Shown piece after piece: positions 55,570 through 64,000 of a stretch of DNA of 64,000 bases; within the stretch, counting starts at the first letter, position 1; each line of letters starts with the position of its first letter. The translations under genes and the position numbers were made by a program. The DNA is from Brachionus rotundiformis. Taxonomy: Eukaryota; Rotifera; Eurotatoria; Ploima; Brachionidae. Below the pieces are notes generated by a model. It searched no databases. It was not told the origin of the DNA and worked only from the letters and a program-made list of their open reading frames with translations. The DNA is taken from positions 736,523 to 800,522 of the forward strand of contig JAESIW010000180.1 of the NCBI GenBank assembly GCA_016802295.1. Direction: 5' to 3'.

Positions 55570-56275
55570 TCTTGTTTTATAGTGTTAAAAGATAAAATAA
55601 AAATAAATACCGAAAGAGATCTCGGTATATATATCAAAAATGACCTAAAATGGGACACACAAGTAACATATGTCACAGCTAAAGCTAATAGGATTCTGGG
55701 TATGCTGAAAAAATCGCTCAGGTATCCCAATGTAAACAACATTAAACTACTGTACACTTCAATGGTCAGACCTCACTTAGAATTTGCCATAACCTCTTGG
55801 TGCCCTTACCTGAAAAAAGATATAGATATGATAGAAAAGATTCAACGGAGAGCAACCAAGTTGGTTCCAAGCTTAAAGCGCCTTACTTACTCAACACGCT
55901 TAACTAAATTCGGCCTTACGGACCTAACTACGAGAAGACTGCGAGGAGATCTGATCCAGTTGCTAAAGTTAAATAACAAAATTGAATTAGTTGAGTTTAG
56001 AAAAGATTTAACCTATGGTCAAAGTTGCCAAGAAGGCATTCAAAAACTCTGCGTCGTGAACACATAAAAAACTGCTCCTCGCGTTTCCATTTTTTCACAA
56101 ATAGAGTTGTAAAAATATGGAACCAATTACCGGGATAGTTAGCGCAAAAACGCTGAATATCTTTAAGTCGAAATTAGATTCTTGGCTTGTGAAAATAGAA
56201 GCGACTGCTATAGCTCATTAGAGCTCTGCTCGGGTATTTTCCCGAGTTGCAGTTTAACTTACTACTACTGATACT
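55570..56275 (+). mobile_element. LINE B: 5'-truncated LINE 3' fragment
   Basis: Plus strand: NTERDLGIYIKNDLKWDTQV, TAKANRILGMLKKS, MVRPHLEFAITSWCPYLKKD, IQRRATKLVPSLKRL, then a frameshift near 56030 into FHFFTNRVVKIWNQLPG. The 3' untranslated end carries CTCGGG/CCCGAG (56229-56234, 56241-56246) and AGCTC/GAGCT stems inside ACTGC/GCAGT, then TACTACTACT. More like the 47.3-kb copy than like LINE A. Confidence 0.92.
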
Positions 56276-56794
56276 CAATAAATTTTTTCTCATTTATTTT
56301 TACTAAACTAGACTTGAGTATTTTTACCAATGGAAAACTATGACTTTACTTTCCCAATTTAGTGTTAACTTTCGCATTTCTAGCCTTGATCAAACACTAA
56401 ATAAGATTATTGAACACACATGATACTGTTTTGTTGTGTTATTTGTTAAGAAATTGTATTAGTCAAAAGCCAATTTTGAGTTTTTTAAATAAAACAAAAG
56501 AGTTTTAAAGAAATGGAATTATTTTGTTGTGAATAGAATTGTTCATAGTGTTTTATATTGTTTTTATTTGAGCGTGTTTTATGGTAGGCCCAGTTCGTGG
56601 CGTCACTGAGACTGGTTCGTAACACACTTTAGATAAATTGAGTTTTAACTAGTGTAACTTAAATGTAAATAAAATGTGAATATGTGAATGGAACTTTTAT
56701 CTATCAAAGAAGGCTAATATTTCACCCATCGTAAACGTAAACCTAGGTTTGGTAGTTTTTCTTAAGTTCTCGTAAGTCTTAAATTTAACCAAAT
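56276..56794. other. spacer, nothing recognised
   Basis: Between LINE B and an LTR fragment; no coding potential seen. Confidence 0.5.
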
Positions 56795-57046
56795 TGTAAT
56801 ATATTATAGGACAATGAAATGATTGCTTTAACTAATTCTTTATTTAACTACAATATTCTAGAGTAAATAATAATATAAAAGAGTTTCTTATATACTGAAT
56901 CAAGGACGTGGCAAGATTCTTAAAAGGAGTAAAGATACTTTAATAAACTGCCAAATAAGGTAAAATGAATTTTAATAAGTTTCGTTGATAATTTATTCAA
57001 GACATCAGCTAGTTATATGACAAAATTATGGTGTATTTGTTAAAAT
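56795..57046 (-). repeat. truncated copy of the 49.4-kb LTR
   Basis: Same sequence as 49437-49689 with scattered substitutions (about 10%), same orientation. Similarity stops about 35 bp short of the outer LTR end. No primer-binding site next to it, so this is a solo or truncated LTR. Confidence 0.85.
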
Positions 57047-57418
57047 TTTTTCTATTTTGAACTAATTTAGAAAAAGTATTCGACTTTAGTTTCAAAAAAA
57101 TGTTTAAAAAATAAAATGAAAAATTTGTTCGGTTTTTTTTTTTTGTTGAAATATATTTTATTTAATTAAAAAATTATAAAATAAAATATTAACAAAATTT
57201 TTTAATATAAATTAATTAATTTAAATTTTTTATCAAATAAATAACTTACATAATAAGGACAAGATATTTTAAAATTTAAAGCACTCTTAAGTCGTTTTGA
57301 GTCGAATAAAAAATAGTTCAAAAAGCTCTTATAAAAATAGAAAAAAGCCGTATAAAAATTTCTAATCAATATAATTAATTTACAAATATTCGATTTTAAT
57401 TAATCAGAAAACGTTGCT
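57047..57418. other. AT-rich 3' flank of the RalGDS-like gene
   Basis: No gene or repeat recognised. Confidence 0.5.
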
Positions 57419-60400
57419 TTATAGAATTTTCCTTAGAAATTTTCTAATTGTAGGAGAATTATTTTTGTAGTTCGACGACTTATTCGGACATTGTGGCGGC
57501 AACGAGCTAATACGATTATGTGAACCAAAGGAATTATTATTTGTATCATTTGACGAAGATAGACTGGACAGCCTTCGCTTTCGTAAAACCAGTTGCATAT
57601 CTTCTGTACTCCTCAAAGCATAGTAAACATTGGAATTATCACCTATTGGTATTTCGTTAGACACATCCAAAACTTGTACCAGAACAAATTCATCATAGAA
57701 ATCTGGATTTATGAAAAATTTGTTCAAAATTCTTATTTTGACCTCCTTGGTTCTGTCCTGGTTACTAATGGAAATTTTTTTGTATAATATTTCTGAATCT
57801 GGCCTCTTACCAGGCTCGTTTTGCTCAATTTTTACTTTGACTGTATACTGGTTACTAATAGGGGCACATTCAATACTGTTGCTAGTGTTACAACTATCGT
57901 TCTGGGATGAATTAGAAATGCTATTTTTCAAAATAGATTTGGGCGATTCGGATGAATCAGCTAGGTCAGAGCTACCAATGGAACTACATCTAGAATGGTT
58001 TGATTTGTTCTTGAAAATGCTTTTTTGTTTACTTCCAGGTGTTTTTAAGCCATTGAATGATATTTGGTTTAATGATTCATTTGACTCTGATCGGTAGGAT
58101 ATGTTCGACTTGACTCGGCTATTTCTTGTTGATTCGTTTGGTAACTCAATTAGATTGGAATAGTTGGAAAACTCGTTTCGGTCAAGTAGTTTGTGTGAGT
58201 GGAGCCATTTGTCAAATGTGGGATCGTGTTTAATGGTGTAAAGTTGGGAGGCTTGTTGTAACAATTTTATCTGTGCTATTATTTCGAATTCTTTGCGTTT
58301 TTGCTGGACATTGATCATATTCTTCTCCATTCTTTTGGATTGGGCATTCAAGTATTCCAAGTCGCGGAGAAACATGCCCAAAAAAGGAATGGTGCCAACA
58401 GGCTCCTTAAAAAAATTGTTCAATTTTTCAATTTATTAAAAATTTTATCTATTTATTCAATTTAAAGGACTGTGATTTTTTTAGAAAAATAAGCGTCCCG
58501 ATTTTGATGCACGACTGAAGTATTCTTTACCAAAATTGTTCAAGAATCATTAGCAAATAATTAAGTCATGTAAAAATTAAAAAATTAAATCTTTTCTTCA
58601 TAAGTCATTACTACGATTTATAAATTTATAAATTAAAAATTTAAATTAAACTATTTACCTTGAAAAAGTAATTAAAAAATTTTTTGCTTTTTATAAACAT
58701 TTTATAAAGAAATAACCTGATTTGATCTCACCAAAAGAATATTTTTTATAAGTTTTATCTTTGGGGCCTTAACTTTAATGGAGATAGGAAGCTTGGGGAA
58801 GTGAAATCAAGACATTATCTTCTTCTCAAACGAACATTTGGAATTAAAGATTAAATTTATCAGAAACTTTTGATTTTTTTCTTATAACAACTCAAAGTAA
58901 TACATGTCTAAGCCTATTGACCTATCCAAAAGACCATTACCAAACTTATCAGCTAAAAAATACCTCTCTGTGTTTGATTCAAGAACAACAATTGACTTAA
59001 TTGAAAATATTAATTTTGAATAAAATCTGGGACTTGTTGACTCGAACACCTTTATTTTATCTAAAATAGTAGATAAATTTGTACACAAACTAGATAATTT
59101 TCATCTATTTATTTAAAATTTTAAATTGTCTTTTAAAAATAGAATTTTTTTAACAATTAACTTTTGATCTAATAATTTCATAATTAACTGTGCGTTGAAT
59201 TTTTTTGCCTATGAGGCCTGAATCTAATAAATAATAAAAATAATTTTTTTGACTTACAGATTGCTTGATTACTTTTTTGTTTTGTTTCAGCAAATTTTCT
59301 TTCATCTTGCGACCCAATGTCGCATTTATTCCCAAATTAATTTCAGCATACTTTGATGTTCCCTCCTAAAGATAAAATATAAATAGATAATTAAACAAAA
59401 TATCAAAAAAATATCAAGCATTAAACTAAACATGCTAAAGCGCTATTTAGAGCTAAAAAAAAGTGCCAAAGAGCAATTACCAAACTTAACAAGTCTTTAA
59501 AACTGCTTGACTTAGATAGTCCTGTTGGTTTGGATAGTGGATCAGCCGAATCAATTAGAAATCGATAGTTGTTCAATTCCTTTAAAATTAAGAATTCAGA
59601 AATAGTTTCGCAAAGGTGGACAAATACACAATTAGCAATAGATAAATATAAAAAAAATCAACCAACCTTTATCAATATGTCCCTAAGCATTTGCTGGTTT
59701 TTTTCTTGTGAAAATATTTCACTCAATCTATCAAATTCTCTTTTATCTTCTCTATTAAAAAAAATAAATAAAATTATTCAAAAATAAATCTTTTTAACTA
59801 TTTATTTAATTACGCTGGCACTTCAGCCCATGTTTTCTGAAGTCGGCTCACATAAGGTCCATTTAAGCTGAGCACAATGGCATTCAGAGAGTTGAAATTC
59901 TTCAATTTGCGGCAATAGCGCGCTATTTCGATCCATTTGCGAATTATTTTGGCCCTTTGGACAGGCTTAAGCTCTACATCCTGCAAAATGGAACTCTGTA
60001 TGTAGTCGGTGACCAGGTTGAATTGTTTGATGGAAAGAGCCGAGTCGGCAAATTTGTCCGACAATGGCATGGCAAGCATGTTGTCCGAATTGTTGGACAG
60101 AGTCATTTTGTTGCTTTTCTGGTATCTGGTGCCCCATACCGAACCAAGACAGTGATGTGCACAAAGCTTTTGAAAATAGATCTTGTCCAAATAGGTCAAT
60201 TGTTCGGCAAAGTACTTGGACTCGATGTTTAAAAAATCCTCATTTAAATTAATCGTGTAATCAGCAAGTCTGTCCGAGCTAAAGTCGGACAGACTGCGCT
60301 TGTGACTGCCAAATGAACTATTGGAGCCTTCAAGCGAGTCCGACGACTGGTCGTTGGATTTAAACTCATCGAATTTGTTGCGAATTAGGTTTATAAGGCT

Positions 60401-61093
60401 CGAGTCGGAAAAGTAATTTTGACCAATGCGGTACAGCTCGTTTAAATTTGGATAATCAGGTGGTTCATTGAAATCCTCGCTGTAGTTCTTCACCCACAGC
60501 TTGATTATGAGACGCAGGCTTTTCAGATATTGCTGTCTGACGTCTTCGGTCATTTCGAGAGAGGCTGGCATCACTTTGGCGTATCTTTCCCGCAATTGGG
60601 ACAGCACTGTCTTGGCATCACTGAAAGTTCGATATGTGGCCAAAAATGTCTGCACCAAGTTCGAATCCATCTCGCCAGTTTCCCAATTGACCAGGTGTTC
60701 GATGAATTTTGCCAAGCTGGCATAGCGCAATTGCTTTATTTTCACTCTAGTGTAGACTAGACCTGAATTAGCACCGGAATTTATTTGATTATTGTTTGTA
60801 TCAGTTAGTTGAGTATTGTAGACTTTTTTGAATGAAATTTGGTATATACAGTCGTCGCCTTTCTGCTCGAAATCGTACGAGTCGTTTTCGAGCGAGGTTA
60901 TCTGCGACTTTGGTCTGAAGTTTTCTTGGCTAAAAGTCTCGCCTGACTTGAACTCGTAGTTGGATGATCGCAGATTGGTAAGCGACGAGTTCAAGTCGGC
61001 TTTGGACCGCACAAATTTAGGCTCATTGCTGACAAGAAAATTGTCCAAATTGGTAAAAGAAGTCGAGTTTCGTTTACTAAAATTTTTAGACAT
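57419..61093 (-). CDS. Ral guanine-nucleotide exchange factor, RalGDS/RGL type
   Basis: Five exons on the minus strand: 61093-59814, 59751-59667, 59579-59481, 59365-59258, 58405-57419; 852 aa. The N-terminal ~115 residues are low-complexity. A RasGEF_N/REM domain (FIEHLVNWETGEMDSNLVQT, residues about 130-250) precedes the CDC25-type catalytic domain (DYTINLNEDFLNIESKYFAE, LDKIYFQKLCAHHCLGSVWG, KIIRKWIEIARYCRKLKNF), which ends near VPFLGTFLTDL- and KRKEFEIIAQIKLLQ-type motifs (560-574). A Ras-association (RA) domain lies at about 709-800 (YTVKVKIEQNE ... EFVLVQVLDV). The order REM-CDC25-RA is that of RalGDS/RGL: Ras-GTP binds the RA domain and the CDC25 domain activates Ral. Which paralogue cannot be settled. 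A true first exon upstream is possible. Confidence 0.9.
58882..59100 (-). other. unexplained open stretch inside the RalGDS intron
   Basis: In the 852-nt intron 4, the minus strand is open from about 59100 to a stop at 58882 and reads KVFESTSPRFYSKLIFSIKS, then TERYFLADKFGNGLL. It looks protein-like rather than random but is out of frame with the gene. No splice partners or family identified. Possibly a pseudo-exon or retrosequence. Confidence 0.3.
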
Positions 61094-64000
61094 TTTGAAA
61101 ATATAAATTTTTATTATCTATCGTATTTGATATGTTCTCATCTAGAATAGACAATTAACATTAGTGCTTTTATTTAAGTTTTCAAGAGACGCCTATCTAG
61201 AAATTTAGATCAAATTAGGTTGTCTTGAATTCTACGGGCTACAAAATGGCTCCAAAACTTATTCCGAATCTCGGACTTGTTTGACTGCTTTTAGCAAAGA
61301 GCTTGAATCCTACAAACTTTCCTTAAGTATACACTCAAGTATACAATCAAAGCCAAGGTGTTCTTTGAATTTAATTTATGGGTTCAAACTCCACTTAAAT
61401 CTCAATTATTCTAATTGTCACTAAGATTTAAATAATTTTTTGATAATTTATAAAATTACCAACAAAAAAATATAATATTTAAATTGAAACATATGCATTT
61501 TTTTGTTTGAATTATCTGATTGTGTAACATGAGCTTACCTAAATCGTTTTATAAACAGCAAAATTTAGGGCGTAAGTCAGATTTACCTTTACAACAATTT
61601 ATTTAATTAAATAGACTTGGATTGTTTTCAAATTAAATTCTAAATAGTTTTAGTAATTTTTTATTATTATTTATATCCTAATTAAAAAAATTTGCTAATT
61701 AGAAAATCAAATAGAAAATCATTCTTGGTCTACTCTACAGTATATACAAGTTTATGTCATTTAAGATGAGGAAAAATTGAATTAAAAATTTGTGATCTTA
61801 AATTTTAACTAGTTGATTCTTATGTAATCTGCTAATCTTTTTAGGCAAATTTTTATTTAAATAAAAATAATTATTACGAGCCATTATCGCATTATTTTGG
61901 TTAAAATTTTATCTACACATAAGAAAAAAACTTAAATACATTTAACTCTTAAAAATAAATCTATTTAAAATAATTTTTAAAAATAAATCTCACTTTTTTG
62001 AATTTATTTTTCAATTTAGAAAAAAAAACATATTTTTTATATTTATTCATATAAAATAGTTGTTATTTTTACTTTATAATTTTGTGGCTATAGAAAAAAT
62101 TTGCTATTCTAAAACACTGATTTCATGAAAACTAATTTGAAAAGATGCCAATTGAATAACTAGAATGGTTCATTTAAAAACACTCAGTTCATCGTTTCTA
62201 ATTTTTAATATAAATAAACAGTTTGCTAATAATTAAAAACTTTAAAGATAAAAAAGTGACAACACAAAAATATTCATGTCCAATATAAACTCCTAATACA
62301 CTTTAAAAAGCTAATTGAGAATTTTTTATCAGTGAATAGATAAAAAATGTTCGAATATTTTTTTGATTATTATAATTTTAAAAATTACCTCTTGCCAAAT
62401 ACGTAAACAAAAAATAAGATAATTTTGAAAAAAAATTTTCTTCTTTTTAATTTATTAATTTCAGTTCAATATTGACAAAAAATTTAATGTGACAATTAGC
62501 ATCTTAAAATAATAAACATTTAAAAAATTTTGAATAATTAAATTTAATTTAACTCTTAGAATAATTAAGCAACCATAGAAAAAAACTGATAATTTTGAAC
62601 AAAAAAAAAGCCCCATACTATTCAAGCTAATAATCGTTAATTTTTATATACCTTTGGCTAATAAACCAAAATGACGGGATGAAATTAATACTAAGTGATT
62701 TTTAAGCTAAGCTTAAATTTTAGGTTATTTGGTCAGTCTTTTTAGGCTTATGTGTTGGACTAATTTAAATTGATTAATGAACAGACTTAAGCATGGTAGT
62801 CGAAATCTATCTATTGAGCTAATCGCCACTAAAAGTCAAAAAAATCAAGACCTAAAAATCTCTGCTAATTGGAGAACTTTGGAAAAAAATTCAAATCTTA
62901 AGTAAAAACTCGCGAGTAAACACTTGTATCAAGAGAATACCTTAAAATTCCAAAGCCTTTCTTGGAATTGTTAATTGGCGCTTAAAGACCAAACAATCTA
63001 ATAAAATATCTATGGTTGCTATAAATTTATTCTAATCACAAATTCTCATAAAAATTAGCTTAGCCCTAACTAATCACCAAGCTAACTGTTTAGGTCAATA
63101 TTTGAAATTAGGGCGCTGGCTATGCTTGACTTGATGCGCTATTTGGAACTAATTTGCCAAATGGGCCACTAAATTTGGAAAATTTAGCTACTTACACTGG
63201 TCAAGGGATCCGACTCTGATCGCTTGCAAAAATTTAATTTATTTTCATCCAAGTCTGAGTGCCACTAGTTAAAATTGGATTAATTAGAAAAAAAAATAGG
63301 CCAAGTTAAACCATAGAAAAGCCTTGATAGAATAAATGAACATTATACGAATAGATAAGATTTTATCTGCATGACCTAAATAGGCTTGAAAGCGGACATT
63401 TATTTGCCGTGGGGATTAGGCAAGTTTGGTCCCAAGCTAGCTCATGTTTAAGCAATATGATACAATTTAAAGCCTAAATAAGAATTAACACAAAAGCATG
63501 CCTTTGTTAAAATGGACCAGGTATTGAATAATACTCGACACACAACAAAAAAATAATAATAATAACAAAACAAAAACTTGAAAATTTAGCTCTTATCTAA
63601 TTAAGTGTCGTAGGCAAAATTCTTTAAATATTTCAAGTTAATTTTTTGTGCTACAATAGATAATTGCGAGAGAATAAAGTTTTGTAATGGCTTCAAGCTC
63701 GGCTTGGAAATAATGAAAGCCTTCCAAATGAGTCATAATAGATTTTGTGTTTTTGTTGTTGTTGCTCACTTTCACTCGATTACTTTCTTTACACGCTTAC
63801 TCTTCATATTCTTATAAATTCAAATTTTAAATGAAAAGAATAATTTATTCTTATTTTACCTAAACAAATATTTTTATTCTATTATGCTAAGTTTATGCTA
63901 TAAATGTTTGAATTTGAGCCATTCTTAATTCAAGTTTATTTTAAAAAATAAAAAAAAATGTCAAAATTCTGTGTATATTATTATACGTTAATTTCTCATT
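61094..64000. other. 2.9-kb AT-rich region, no gene recognised
   Basis: 5' flank of the RalGDS-like gene to the window end. A somewhat less AT-rich stretch lies at 62700-63500, but frames are closed and no RNA gene or transposon signature was found. A simple (AAT)-type run is near 63550. Confidence 0.45.

Noticed and set aside
60000..60760. Several plus-strand ORFs over the RalGDS coding exon
   Set aside because: Antisense shadows of a well-supported RasGEF exon; no family features.
1..64000. CRISPR array, tRNA or rRNA genes, bacterial operons
   Set aside because: No regularly spaced repeats, no tRNA box pairs or cloverleafs, no rRNA segments; gene structure is eukaryotic throughout.

Overview
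This is an animal nuclear genome window: very AT-rich, with intron-bearing genes (GT..AG introns mostly 44-65 nt), metazoan domain architectures and many decayed retrotransposons. The AT bias, tiny introns, compact gene spacing, expanded intronless 7TM genes and astacin/MAM proteins fit a small invertebrate such as a monogonont rotifer (Brachionus-like). That assignment is inference; no rRNA, tRNA or mitochondrial marker is present to fix it.

Layout. 1-2.1 kb: decayed Ty3/gypsy pol and the start of an LTR. 2.9-17.0 kb: direct tandem array of a 6,602-bp unit (two complete, nearly identical copies and a third with a large internal deletion). Each complete unit carries a secreted astacin metalloprotease (signal peptide-astacin-EGF-MAM-TSP1-CUB) and a PNPO-family flavoprotein whose substrate-site residues look replaced. 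17.5-28.0 kb: two inverted copies of the mitochondrial ribosomal protein mS31 gene, enclosing a CCDC91/p56 homologue, a MULE transposase relic and ARMC6. 28.1-32.9 kb: LINE remnants, a class-A-like 7TM receptor, and an assembly gap (N 30959-31621) whose flanks overlap in sequence. 33.8-36.1 kb: DDX1. 36.5-41.8 kb: LINE pieces, an intronless receptor with a large ectodomain plus 7TM, and a possible solo LTR. 42.6-46.8 kb: an intronless SDR oxidoreductase and a two-MAM type I membrane protein. 47.3-49.7 kb: a LINE joined to the gag/5' LTR of another retroelement. 50.1-51.8 kb: an SLC29/ENT nucleoside transporter. 51.8-57.0 kb: gene-poor, with two LINE 3' fragments, a ~210-bp flanking duplication and an LTR fragment. 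57.4-61.1 kb: a RalGDS/RGL-type Ral exchange factor. 61.1-64 kb: no gene recognised.

Host genes are unrelated housekeeping and signalling genes; nothing suggests an operon or gene cluster beyond the astacin-PNPO unit. The most notable signals are (i) the PNPO-like protein that keeps FMN-site residues but appears to have lost the pyridoxal-phosphate contacts, (ii) the mS31 inverted pair, a mosaic of near-identity and strong divergence, (iii) a three-way-junction fold shared by three divergent LINE 3' ends with compensatory changes, and (iv) a ~210-bp duplication around one LINE. Exon coordinates were derived by hand from splice signals, phase and family similarity.
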